64,000 nucleotides of DNA from Ypsolopha sequella (Eukaryota > Arthropoda > Insecta > Lepidoptera > Ypsolophidae): assembly GCA_934047225.1 (NCBI GenBank), contig OW203992.1, forward strand, positions 21,723,501 to 21,787,500, written 5' to 3'. The position numbers were made by a program, and so were the translations under genes. Position 1 is the stretch's first letter, and each line of letters begins with the position of its first letter. This document shows, one piece after another, positions 53,989 through 63,162 of the stretch. The notes under the pieces are model-generated. The model saw nothing but the letters and a program-made list of their open reading frames with translations. It did not search any database and had not been told where the DNA came from.

Positions 53989-55022
53989 GGTTAAAATTTA
54001 GTATCGTTTGGCAGGCGGAGGAGGGGGAGGGGGTCAGGGAGGGGTGAAGGGGGGTGGCCACTACCCCCTGGTACCCCCCCCATTACAAGGTAATCCACCG
54101 TTTTTTTATATTAAATTTTTTACTTTTTTGAGGTTATAATCAACAAATTCAGGTTATATTTTTAAAGTAAAGGTGGGGAGAGATGGAAAAACTGATGAAA
54201 AAAGGGGGAGTGCAGAAACCCCCCTTCTTTTAACCTTGAACCTACCAGTGCAGAAGTCAATTTTTGAACCATTTGAACCTATCAATACTGAAGTCGCTTT
54301 TATATCACAAATTCACTTTTGCATCGGCTACGGCGCTGCGGGAAGTGCAGCCCCTTCGCCCTTGCGTAACAAAGCACAGGCACCCGTGCTCACCTCCGCA
54401 GCTTCGGCTTGTTGGTCGCCTTCGGCGACCAGCCTCAGCCGCTACGGCTCACACAGGTGCCTAAGCTTTATTACTGCGGGCGGGGGCTGCCCTCCCTTCG
54501 CGCCTTCGGCTTTTTATATACACTCTAGGGGTAGTAGCCACAAGACTGTATAGAGTCGGGGTGCTCTGATTCGGTTTTGAAACAGATTCAACCTATTTTA
54601 ACTATGAAGTGTGGGGGTATACTTACCTCCTTTTGAACAGGATTTCTAGGTAAAAACAAATAAAGCAACAAAATATTCATACATTTTTTATTTATTCAAT
54701 CCAAAATTACCAATAAACGAATTACGAATGACAGAAACACATGACGCAGTTTTTTTTTTGTTGCGTTCCGTTTCATCGATATTGCACAATATTTTACACC
54801 ACAGACAATAAACTAGGGCAGATTTGGTTGTCAAACGCCCATTTTAACGTTCCGTTTTCGCCTTTTACCTGATTTGAGGTAAGAAACAATTTTTATTAAT
54901 TTCTCGAAAAATGTGCATTACCTTTTAATAAGTGTGGTAGCGTTATAATCGGGGACCCCACCTCTACCAGCTTTAACCACTTTTACCCCCATACAACTGC
55001 CAAACGATACTAAATCCAACCC
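53989..55022. mobile_element. 1034-bp TIR element inserted in the PLE, 8-bp target duplication
   Basis: GTGGTGAG stands at 53981-53988 and 55023-55030. The ends are imperfect inverted repeats of about 27 bp sharing 'atttagtatcgtttggcag', with weaker similarity further in. Removing it joins the PLE linker to GIY-YIG in frame. It has no transposase frame. The superfamily is unknown: 8-bp duplications fit hAT or P-like elements, yet the ends do not. Confidence 0.8.
54330..54530. other. GC-rich hairpin cluster inside the 1034-bp element
   Basis: Contains the perfect stem 'ggtcgccttcggcgacc', the pair 'cagcttcggcttg' and 'gcctcagccgctacggc', and a 'gggcgggggctgcc' run. Composition is quite unlike the flanks. 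The frame at 54173-54553 across it has no known domain. Confidence 0.5.
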
Positions 55023-55030
55023 GTGGTGAG

Positions 55031-55334
55031 TGTTTATGAGTGGGTTTGTGTTGATGATAGAGCAGGTTTTGCATCGTGGCCGCCGACATGGTGTTGTGCC
55101 TGTGCTTGTGGTGTTGATGTTTTGTAGAATAGCTTTTGTTTTGTTTAGGATGGATTTTATGTTAGCATTTTGTCTGTAGCAGATTGGTGGGTTCTGTGGT
55201 AGCAAATCTTTCGTTTCATCGTTTTGGTTGAGGATGGGGAGACTATCTTGGATGAGGCTTTTAAGTTTATGACTACCATCGAAATATGTGGTGGTACCTG
55301 TGCTTGTGGTGTTGATGTTTTGTAGAATAGCTTT
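55031..55334 (-). pseudogene. PLE linker region (second PLE)
   Basis: The minus strand reads TYFDGSHKLKSLIQDS, PQNPPICYRQNANIKS and TPCRRPRCKTCSIINTNP, a Cys cluster (C-x4-C-x2-C) typical of the segment between PLE RT and GIY-YIG. The phrase ILQNINTTSTGTT occurs twice (about 55060-55140 and 55285-55335), marking a local duplication. The open frame continues into both neighbours: upstream codons come from the antisense of the inverted arm and the tail from the insertion. Confidence 0.8.
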
Positions 55335-55336
55335 TG

Positions 55337-55607
55337 TTGCCCGGCTTTCTATGTAGGTGAGACCAAAAACGCACTCCACATACGCATCAACCAACATCGC
55401 CACACATGTGACTCTATGAACAACAACACTCTACCAATACCAACCCACACACGCACTCACAATTCGCCTTTCAACCATTGTTTCACAGTTCGCATCATTA
55501 AGTCATTTCACCCGGCACTCACAGATATTCAGCTTCGCACGTGGGAATCCTCATTCATCTGGTCGCTTGGTGCCCACTTTGGACCAGGCCTTAACAAACA
55601 ACACTAA
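55337..55607 (+). pseudogene. PLE GIY-YIG endonuclease, inverted 5'-truncated copy
   Basis: Plus strand: PAFYVGETKNALHIRINQHR through GAHFGPGLN to TAA at 55605-55607. It lacks the CIYLL half of the motif because the copy starts mid-domain. It is a near-perfect inverse copy of 53633-53903. Confidence 0.85.
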
Positions 55608-55681
55608 AACACAAAAAAAAAAAAAAAAAAAAAATTGTCTTTTATATTTAATGTCATATCTATTGTCAATCTATTGTCAAT

Positions 55682-55723
55682 GCAACTGATGCCGAGTCCA
55701 AAAGGACTCGAAATATATCTTGC
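55682..55723 (+). ncRNA. Hammerhead-ribozyme-like motif at PLE outer end (right)
   Basis: Exact inverse copy of 53508-53549 with all four helix I pairs (gcaa/ttgc), ctgatg, helix II gagtcc/ggactc, gaaa and tatatc. It stands about 75 bp downstream of the GIY-YIG stop codon. Confidence 0.7.
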
Positions 55724-56084
55724 CCATATTAATTACTGTGTATAATTTATAAAACAACTATATATATCAATATTTAGAAAGAAAAGCCGAATGGTAACAT
55801 TATATTTTATTACTTTTGTGAATGAATGAGACAACATTAAGCTAACAGCAACATTAGGTAATTTAATAAGTGAAAAGTGTCAGTTGTAAAAAAATCATTA
55901 CGAATCTTATCATGGAAACGGAGGGCATTTAGGACGAACTGTTTTTGAAATTTTATTTTTGGTTATCAAACTGACAATGAAAACAAAATTTAATACGTAG
56001 ATGTAAACCTTAAAATCAACTTTCAAACAAAAAACTCATGAATCTGTAAGAAAATTTTGGCAATTGCATATGTAAAGACCCATT

Positions 56085-56740
56085 ACATGCGGACGCCCCG
56101 TAATGTAGCCCCATTTCTACTGTATCGGAACGTGTATGAAATGTAGGTTTGCTTGCTGAAACATTGTCTGTGAACGATTTTGTCTCGACTAAAATTTCCC
56201 GTATTTTCCCGATCTATACAGGATGTTAAGATGAAGTTGCGGAAGCCGAGACTTGCGATAGTACCAACTATCCGTGAAAAAAAATTGAGAAATCGAGAAA
56301 TGGTTATTTGTTATGCAAGGCTGGAAAGTTAATTTTTGGCGCGAGTGCCTCGTATTGAAACCTGAGCAAGCGAAGGATTCTAGTATTGAACCACGAGCGA
56401 AGCGAATCCTGAGCGTAGCGAGGGTTTCAAAGGTACGAGACGCTAAATAACTTTGCTGCCGAGCGAAACACACAACTTTTCACCTCACTAAAGCGAGGAA
56501 AATGTTAGGCGCAAGAATAGTACATTGTTCACCGAGGGAAGAAAGGGGAAGATTACCAACGAGGGTGTAGTTTGAGGCCCGAGGCGAAGCCAAGGGCCTC
56601 AATACACACGAGTTGGGAATCGCACTTTCTCCCGAGTGATACATAGTGCTTTATACTACACCTGCGAGGAAATAGTATCATTTTACTTTTAATCAAGATA
56701 CAATAAAAGAAACCGACTGACTCGCGTGCGATTGTCACTT
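56085..56740. other. Intergenic with gcgaag-rich motif
   Basis: 56218-56290 is a diverged family F end ('agatgaagttgcggaagccg'). 56320-56690 repeats phrases such as 'gagcgaagcgaatcctgagc', 'gtagcgaggg', 'cccgaggcgaagcc' and 'cctgcgaggaaatagtatc'. Related sequence lies at 43615-43740 and 60400-60435. Confidence 0.45.
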
Positions 56741-56815
56741 TTTTTTTTTTTTTTTTTCATTTTCCCACTAAGTGGAAAGGCAAAGGGATCTTAGCCCATA
56801 CAGCCATGTTTGACG
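56738..56815 (-). repeat. SINE-like 3' end with poly(A)
   Basis: The minus strand ends in a long A-run after 'gcctttccacttagtggg'. 'ggcaaaggg' and 'cccatacagccatgt' are shared with 60575-60625. Confidence 0.55.
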
Positions 56816-56819
56816 TTAT

Positions 56820-57155
56820 AGTTTTTTATGTTTATATGCACTATCCTCTTCTGTTGAGGATCATCTGAAAGGTCTGTCCTGTCGAAGTCACTGTCCTGTC
56901 GTTTCCGCTATAATGATAGCCTTGTAACGCAAATACAACAGGGTTAGAAAAAACACACGAAAAGGCACAGCCCGCACTTTTGTTCCATTGAACAACACAC
57001 TACACAGGTTACGGCGATTTTAATTCACAATATCCTATCACTATTGTTGATCAAAACACCCAAAATGCAATATTTTTTCAATAAAACAAAAAAACGACGC
57101 CATCACGTCTTCGCGCCTTTTTTCCAACCTTTTATTTCCTTCTTATTTTTTATTA
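56820..57155. other. Intergenic; no gene seen
   Basis: Nothing recognised. Confidence 0.3.
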
Positions 57156-57162
57156 TGTGCAG

Positions 57163-57245
57163 GAAAAGCAAGTGGCCAGTATCATTTTTCGAGTTTTATG
57201 TACGAGTTCGCAAAATAATACTGGCCACTTGGCCACTTGCTCATT
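57163..57245. repeat. Small inverted repeat
   Basis: 'agcaagtggccagtatcatt' is mirrored by 'aatactggccac' and 'ttggccacttgct'. Confidence 0.65.
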
Positions 57246-57271
57246 CTTTATGTTATTTAAAAAAAAAAAAA

Positions 57272-57359
57272 AGCACGTTAACAATGGATTTGCATATACT
57301 TTTTCTGCCCGCTCAAGCACGTTAACAATGAATTTTCATACACTTTTGCCGCCCGCATA
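57272..57359. repeat. Tandem duplication, 44 bp x 2
   Basis: 'aagcacgttaacaatg' opens both units and 'gcccgc' closes them. Confidence 0.8.
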
Positions 57360-57424
57360 TTTGTATGACAGTAATGACGTACTTTCTGCATCGTTTTCAA
57401 CAAAGAAAGAAGGTACTTTCCGAG

Positions 57425-57570
57425 CAGGTGTAGTATAAAATACATATCGTACGCTTTTATGTATTTTTGCGCCATTTTTCCGGAAGAAAACTCAACTCGG
57501 CATTATGTACCACTTGCAGTAATTCTGCAGGTGTTAAATTTATATCTTCGTCGCTGCTAGCCTCACTCAT
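57425..57570 (-). pseudogene. Tyrosine-recombinase-like N-terminal exon, broken
   Basis: ATG at 57568-57570. MSEASSDEDINLTPAELL, then ELSFLPEK. A one-base frameshift near 57478 follows, after which the other frame gives QKYIKAYDMYF. The LPEK...KYIKAYD pattern matches the recombinase-like exon at 43777-44022 (LPCKS.KKYLKACD). Sequence beyond is unrelated. Confidence 0.5.
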
Positions 57571-57574
57571 ATTT

Positions 57575-58025
57575 TATTTATGATTTCATTCGATTTTATC
57601 AAAAAACAAACCAAAATAGTGGAAGAAATGTGAATTGAATAAAGAGAAGAAAATTTTAAAGCTTTTGTTTTTAATTAAATTTTCTTGCTGGCCAGTGCGA
57701 TGAGGACTGCGAATGAGAAATCATTCTTGCGAATGAGGCTGTCGCATGACATGAAATAAGTATTTGCATTTCAGTGGAGTGGCTGCAGAGAATATAAACA
57801 ATTACGAAACCAATGAGGTTCTATATATATGTTTGATTATATTGTACGAAACCTTATTGTATAAAAATATTCGAATTTTAAAAACACTTTCCACACAAGC
57901 GGATAAAGTGCGCTTTTCCACCCGGATTTCTAATGATACACAGAGCCTTTCCGAGCTTGTGAGGTGAAAAATAAATCTGTTGTTTTATACATTTTGGTCG
58001 GGTTGCTATGTAACTTTTCTATCGA
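57575..58025. other. Intergenic; no gene seen
   Basis: 'gataaagtgcgcttttccac' and 'ccgagcttgtgaggtgaaa' (57900-57965) belong to the same gcgaag-type repeat environment as 56320-56690. Confidence 0.35.
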
Positions 58026-58029
58026 ACAG

Positions 58030-58080
58030 TTGAGTTTTCTCTGGATTCATGGGTTGGCTCTATAGTATAAGTTGTTTAAC
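58030..58080 (+). repeat. MITE family F core
   Basis: 'catgggttggctctatagta' and 'taagttgttta'. Confidence 0.5.
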
Positions 58081-58204
58081 ACCCAGGTGGGTAAGATTCT
58101 GTGCAACCTTGCACATTAACCTGCTGAGATGTAACTTAGCACTATTTGAAGTACATAATTATCTATAGGTAACATTAAGAAGTGGTGAAACCCAGCGGGG
58201 CTGT

Positions 58205-58893
58205 TTTTAGGGTTCCGTTGAACCTATAAGGTACAAAAGGAACCTTTATGGTGAGACTCCGTTGTCTGTCCGTCCGTCCGTCCTTCCGTCCGTATGCCAC
58301 AGCCTCATAACTTTAGCTCGGTTAAAGACAAGGACGTGAAATTTGGTACAAAAATGGCATTTATTTGCCTACGTAGCACGGTCTAAAAATAAAAATATTA
58401 AAAACAAAAATTAAATATTATCCTAAAAATACAAAATGAATATCAATTGTCCGTAAATTGTAAAAATGTACTTACTGGCACTGGTTTTGAGAAATCTTTC
58501 CAAAAACACAAAAATATATATCCCCCCCTTTAGCTCCGAAACTGGTGGAACGAAAAAAAATGTCGATTATAGATCATAACTGGCCAATTACAGGAAAACT
58601 ACATCGAGTTAAAAAAATTGAGCACAAATGAGAAATATAAAAAAAATAATAAATAAATATTTTATAAAAATACATATGGGTTGATCAAATTGTAGGTATT
58701 AAAGAGCTAATTGTTAAATATATACATATATATTATTATATTTAGTTGCATCTATTTCTAGAAATTCTCGAAAAACCACAATACAGGAAAAATATAGCGG
58801 TTGAGAAATTCACGGAAAAAAATGTAAAATATAAATTTTTCATCCACGATACGGGACCCTAGGCACGCGAGTCTGACTCGCACTTGGCCTGTT
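58205..58893. repeat. Family E repeat, near-complete copy
   Basis: Runs from 'agggttccgttgaacctata' through (ccgt)n at 58263-58294, 'acgtgaaatttggtac' and 'atttcatccacgata'-like sequence, to 'ggcacgcgagtctgactcgc' and 'acttggcctg' plus a T-run. It matches 9056-9275 over the last 170 bp. Confidence 0.75.
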
Positions 58894-58894
58894 T

Positions 58895-59985
58895 TTTTTT
58901 CCATGACTTTTCATAGGAGTGACTTACTGATTTTTTCAAATACCAGCCTACATCTCAGAAATAAATCGTTCCAGAACAAAAATTCGGATACCGGTGGACT
59001 CTGCCGACACAGATAAACTTTATCAGACCAATTTTTTTTCTATCTGCACCCCTAATCGCTGGTTTTTTTGCTGCCATCAGATATGTACTTAAATCGTTCC
59101 AAGTTTCGTTCCAGCAGGTTAAAGTTCAAGGTCCCATAACCTCCAGAACACTAGCATTTGGCCGTAGTCAGATTGTCGTCGTCGCCCGGCGATGTGGATT
59201 TTAAATACATAGATCTTGCCCGCGTCATTTTGCATAACATTATCCAGCCCTACTGCAGTAACCCCAAAGTAAGTTTACAGTGTTACAGGTGTTACAGTAA
59301 GTTCTTGGCGCAATCAGTTGCGGGCTTATTTATGTAAATGAAGTTCGCTTATCTCATTACGTAAGGAGGTGTAAGGTGTTGAGCAGTTTGTAGGAGGATA
59401 ATGGGCTAGAGGTAATCGCAGCTTACAGATTTTGTGTACACGTTTTCATTTTAATGAATCATTCTATAATATGGAAAACCCTACGGTTATTTTAAAACGG
59501 TAGGTAGATAAGCACATATAAATATTGCAAGAACTAAGGAAAAAACATCTTCTATGATGTTACAATTTTTTTATTATTATTATATTATATACTATATTAT
59601 TATTATCATTCTGGTTAAAACTTGTGTTTGTATTCCTTTGTATTGTCTGTTAGCTTTAAGTTTTCCCATGCAACAAATGTTCGGTTGCTAGCAAGACGAA
59701 CATTACAATATCTAATTCAGTACTGCATCTTTTACTATGCTCACAAGCTAACTAGTTGTCAAGTTTTTCATAGGTGTTATAACCTGGTAAAAATATTCAA
59801 GTGCTATTTTGTATACTGTTATAACTAATTTTGTTATTATTAAGTTATAACAATGTAAAAAATATTAAGTTTATTTATTTCTGTATTTAAAAATTAAATT
59901 TAAATTAAATTATTAAAATATTAAATACAGAATTCTGAAAATCAATCAAAACATGATGTTTAAAATAAATTATTGTTTTTTATTA
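58895..59985. other. Intergenic; no gene seen
   Basis: 59560-59610 is a TTA/ATTATT simple repeat. The frame at 59622-59828 has no domain. Confidence 0.35.
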
Positions 59986-59989
59986 TTTT

Positions 59990-60230
59990 ATACAAGGTGT
60001 TAAGATGAAGTTGCGGAAGCCGGAAACTGGCGACAGTACTCACCCATACAAACTACTGTCCGTGAAAAAATATCGAGAGATTGGGAAAACAGATCTGTTG
60101 TTTTATACATTTTGATCAGGTCAGCTGTTGTTTTTTTCGCGATTCGAGAGTTGGTTCCATAGTAAGTTGGTTCTTATGGACGAGTACTATCGCCAGTTTC
60201 TGGCTTCCACAATTTCATCTTAGTATCCTA
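59990..60230. mobile_element. MITE family F, complete copy (about 240 bp)
   Basis: Left 'aagatgaagttgcggaagcc' and 'gaaactggcgacagtactc' are inverse to right 'agtactatcgccagtttctg' and 'cttccacaatttcatctta'. The middle holds the family core. Confidence 0.8.
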
Positions 60231-60231
60231 T

Positions 60232-60665
60232 ATATAAAATATTATAAAAAACAAGTAAAAAGATGGTTTTTCAGCTGGTGATAAGAATAATAAAGCATGA
60301 AAGACTTAAAGGAAAAACTGAGATTTAAATATAGTAGATTATTATATTTAGCTATAGTTCGAGGTAATATGGCTCGTTTTTAGCCGAGTTCAACACTCTA
60401 TTTTTCACTTCGATGCGAGGAAATGAAAGAGTAGATATTATTTCATCATCACTGGATAACATATTTAACTTCTAGTAATACTTAATGCAAATTTAAATAA
60501 TCAAACAACTGACGCTGCTATACTGCTGACTGAGAAAAAAAACAGCTCTTTCTGGCCACTGTTTTTTTTTTTTCGTTTTAGATCAAGTGGGAAGGCAAAG
60601 GGGTTACCCCATACAGCCATGTCTAAATAACCTTATTTAAATAATATAATATATAGGTATATCCT
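60232..60665. other. Intergenic with SINE-like 3' end
   Basis: 60560-60630 is the second copy of the poly(A)-tailed phrase at 56738. 60400-60435 ('tcacttcgatgcgaggaaat') recalls the gcgaag repeat. Confidence 0.45.
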
Positions 60666-60668
60666 TGA

Positions 60669-60708
60669 GCATCATCATCATCATCATCATCATCAGCATC
60701 ATCATCAT
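60669..60708. repeat. Microsatellite (atc)n
   Basis: An uninterrupted run of about eight atc/cat units, then gcatcatcatcat. It may be an RTE tail. Confidence 0.85.
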
Positions 60709-60709
60709 A

Positions 60710-61393
60710 ATCCAGTCAGTTTGCGCTAATATGATAGAATCTTAGCGCAAACAATATTGAGTTTAAAAAAAGTTTGTGTATGAAGTTCTAATGTGTATCT
60801 GCCTATTGCCATAGTCTTAGAAGAAGTAAACACTTTTATGCACTAGAGTATGAAACGTAGTTTTAGTCCACTTGTAGCATGCATAAACCAGTACTTTTTT
60901 GAGCAAGAGAAGTGAAAAAGTGGTTTTACTTATTGTGGAGAAAGCTGTATTGTAGGTAATGAATGACCCGGACCTAGCTGCTCTATGGTTCATAACGTTC
61001 TTTTTTACAAACTTTTAATGTTTCAAGTGCTTGATGGTGGAATTGAAAAATTCATAACTACATCCAAAATCAAAAAAAGAAATAATTTTTTTACAAAAGA
61101 AACTCAGTTGGAGCTCTTCCACTATAAAAAAATGGAACTTGTATTATCTTATAATACAAAAACAGAAAAATCCTACAATTTCAGGAATATTTTTCTTGGT
61201 CCAGCAAAAAATAATTCCAGTAGTAAAGGTAGATTTCTATAGCTTTTGCCATGATTTATTTTTCTTTCGATTTATCAAAGAGCAATTTCTTTGTAAGTTG
61301 TTCTTTCAACTTTGTTTAGACCTATGAGGACCTATGTAACGATTAATTAAAAACATAAAATGATAATTGACTTTTCTTGTCTTTTTGATTAAA
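60710..61393. other. Intergenic; no gene seen
   Basis: Frames at 60985-61242 and 61139-61327 are AT-rich and show no domain. Confidence 0.3.
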
Positions 61394-61416
61394 TATATTA
61401 TATATATATATATATA
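61394..61416. repeat. Microsatellite (ta)n
   Basis: A pure TA run of about 10 units. Confidence 0.85.
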
Positions 61417-61439
61417 TGTCATATAATATTTTTTCCTAT

Positions 61440-61480
61440 TCGCCTGATGACGGCCCCACTGAGGGGTCGAAATATAGCGA
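61440..61480 (+). ncRNA. Hammerhead-ribozyme-like motif, best core
   Basis: Helix I tcgc/gcga pairs fully; the box is ctgatga exactly as consensus. Then c, helix II ggcccc-actga-ggggtc, gaaa, palindromic tata (cleavage triplet AUA), and gcga. The only departure from the textbook motif is the extra C before helix II. No PLE coding follows directly. Confidence 0.7.
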
Positions 61481-61574
61481 CTAAAACCATTTAATTGTTT
61501 GTATTTATGTGGAGTATATAAAAAATAAAAAAAGGCCCTTAAACGGTGTTTTATAAAAATATTTTATTATATAT

Positions 61575-61930
61575 ATGATGATGATGATTCATCCGACCGA
61601 GTTCGGTCACGGCGACTGTTGTGGCTGTGGAGAGCGTCGGTCATGTGCCCTCATGTGACTTATGTAGCCTATCTTGTTCGTGAAAGTGCGGTTGCACAGG
61701 CTACATGTAAGTTTTCCATTGCAGTAGTTGTAATGTATGGCAGCTGGTGGTCTACATCGGAGTTCATCACGTCTGGCGTCAAGAGCAGCTCTTCGTTTAG
61801 CCTCGAACTCGAAGATGTCAGTGTTGACTGTATGCCGCCACACAGTTCGGTCTTCAGCCTGGTCCTCCCATGTCAAATGTTCTATATTGCAACTTTTCAT
61901 GTGGCGTTTCTGCACGTCCTTAAATATATG
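61575..61930 (-). pseudogene. LINE ORF2 C-terminus with C2H2 zinc finger, 5'-truncated
   Basis: The minus strand reads FKDVQKRHMKSCNIEHLTWE, DQAEDRTVWRHTV and AIHYNYCNGKLTCSLCNRTF, ending TNKIGYISHMRAH. The last part is a C-x2-C-x12-H-x3-H finger. The KDV.KRH.K...I....WE..A.DR..WR arrangement followed by a zinc finger is found at the end of LINE proteins of several clades. The 3' UTR is only about 30 bp and ends in atgatgatgat, an RTE/L2-style simple tail. The start of the longer frame (61931-61945) lies outside the LINE. Confidence 0.75.
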
Positions 61931-61963
61931 TATACGAAAACACAAAAAATATAATTATAGATA

Positions 61964-62006
61964 GTAAAATATATTTCGACCACTAATTGTGGTCGGCATC
62001 AGTTAC
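61964..62006 (-). ncRNA. Hammerhead-ribozyme-like motif
   Basis: Minus strand: helix I gtaa/ttac, ctgatg-cc, helix II gaccac-aatta-gtggtc, gaaa, tatatt (triplet AUU). Helix I and II pair fully. Part of its 3' half recurs inverted at 62078-62100, so a small inverted dimer is likely, as in the PLE at 53.5 kb. Confidence 0.65.
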
Positions 62007-62109
62007 ACAATTATATATAAAAGTTCAAAATGAATAATTATAAATTATAGGTACTTATGATATTGATTTTTTTTTGTCGGAATATATTTTACTACCTATA
62101 TATATATAA

Positions 62110-62740
62110 TATGATTAATTAAAAAGGTACAATAATGAAAAAATATTAAATTTAAATGTTTTTTTTTTATATATTGCAATATACCGCTATTTTAAAATTT
62201 GTCTACCGTCGCGTCGTGAGTATGTATCGTTACGCTCGCTAACCCCGAGCAAAAATTGAAAACGTTAAACGTAACCTTGGTGTTCAGGGATTTTCTCTTT
62301 CTGTCTGTATTTTTGTTTTGTCGTTTGCAGACAAAGATGAATATTACATTACTTCCCTGACAGTGTTAAAACTTCTTTAGTTTGCGACCTTCTTCTCATA
62401 TTTCTACGTGTCATGGGACCTCAGCTCCCGTACCGTATATTTATTAGTAGCTTTTACCCGCGGCAATAATGGAAGTGTCTTTCAATTATTGACAGTTTTC
62501 CGCTTAGCTATGTATCCTTACAGGCTTTATATTGACCAGAGTCACTAAGTTAATAATAAAGAAAACAGACACAGATAAAAAAAAAATCTTAGTTTTGACG
62601 TGGTGTACTGACTACTGACCACGCCAAAAATAAGGAAAATCAATTTTTTTTCTGTCTCTATTTTTATTTATTATGATATAAATATAAATATATATTGCTA
62701 CATAGAGCATTTATTTTATTTTTATTTTTTGTATAAAAAC
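62110..62740. other. Intergenic; no gene seen
   Basis: 62460-62555 ('acccgcggcaataatggaag', 'gaccagagtcactaa') is a weak inverse of the Helitron-like repeat at 27631-27926. Confidence 0.35.
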
Positions 62741-62745
62741 GTATT

Positions 62746-62789
62746 TTCGAAATATATTTTGGCCCGCTTTGGAGCCGGCGTCAGTCGAA
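62746..62789 (-). ncRNA. Hammerhead-ribozyme-like motif, degenerate
   Basis: Minus strand: helix I ttcga/tcgaa, ctgacg-cc, helix II ggctcc/gggcc, aaaa (gaaa lost), tatatt. Confidence 0.5.
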
Positions 62790-62810
62790 TTATAGACAGC
62801 AAATTACATA

Positions 62811-62894
62811 AAATATATACAACCTTATGACTAATGAGTTTAAATGAATGACATTTGAGTATGAATAAAAAAATATATATACAACCTTATGACA
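62811..62894. repeat. Short direct repeat
   Basis: 'atatatacaaccttatgac' at 62814 and 62876, about 62 bp apart, just upstream of the LINE fragment. Confidence 0.6.
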
Positions 62895-62910
62895 ACAACA
62901 GCAACATTGT

Positions 62911-63162
62911 AAGGAAACCAGAAATAAGTATAAACTGGCTTTTCCAAAAATCAGACTCGCCAAAGTGAGTACCTCTTTCGTAGGACATGGTATAAGATTT
63001 TACAATAAACTTCCAAAGGAGGTCCTTACTTTGTCAGAGAATAAGTTTAAACAGTATATTAAGCAGGGCCTACTGAAAAAGGCATATTATAAAATAAATG
63101 AATATTTGGATGATGGTGAAGCATGGTGTTATAGTGATACTGATTTTAATGAAAGTAGGTAA
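62911..63162 (+). CDS. LINE ORF2 extreme C-terminus
   Basis: Open from 62911: KETRNKYKLAFPKIRLAKV, then FVGHGIRFYNKLPKEV and ENKFKQYIKQGLLKKAYYKI to a TAA at 63160-63162. The TRNK..LA.PK.RLAK...SF.G.GI.FYNKLP...... FK..IK..L..KAYY.I series is a well-known C-terminal signature of CR1/L2-type LINE proteins in moths. No RT core remains. The frame is intact. Confidence 0.75.
   Translation, partial: KETRNKYKLAFPKIRLAKVSTSFVGHGIRFYNKLPKEVLTLSENKFKQYIKQGLLKKAYYKINEYLDDGEAWCYSDTDFNESR

Larger units (their letters stand above)
53469..55812 (-). mobile_element. Penelope-like element, inverted partial dimer with 13-bp target duplication
   Basis: cttttgtgaatga is present at 53456-53468 and 55813-55825. 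The outer arms 53469-53903 and 55337-55763 are about 430-bp inverted copies of a PLE 3' end. Each includes a ribozyme-like motif, a long A/T run (53596-53627 and 55613-55635) and a GIY-YIG reading frame. Between the arms, on the minus strand, lies the PLE linker and then a 1034-bp foreign insertion. Inverted and partly duplicated copies are a known habit of Penelope elements. Confidence 0.85.
53343..56080. mobile_element. MITE family B copy split by a PLE
   Basis: The left end ggtctttacatatgaaattg starts at 53343 after TA. The right end (caattgcatatgtaaagacc) finishes at 56080. Left piece 53343-53468 and right piece 55813-56080 together make about 380 bp, like the copy at 35505-35913. The interruption is 53469-55812 with its duplicated target. 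Confidence 0.85.

Noticed and set aside
54173..54553. 126-codon plus-strand frame
   Set aside because: It spans the GC-rich hairpin cluster; composition explains its openness and no motif is present.
57044..57475. ORFs over the 44-bp tandem duplication
   Set aside because: Repeat-driven and without domain; only the KYIKAYD piece is kept as part of the recombinase-like exon.
60669..60708. CRISPR-like direct repeat
   Set aside because: A trinucleotide microsatellite without spacers; the window is eukaryotic.
61619..61964. Plus-strand ORFs antisense to the zinc-finger LINE tail
   Set aside because: The minus strand shows a clear LINE C-terminus with a C2H2 finger, so the plus strand is the shadow.
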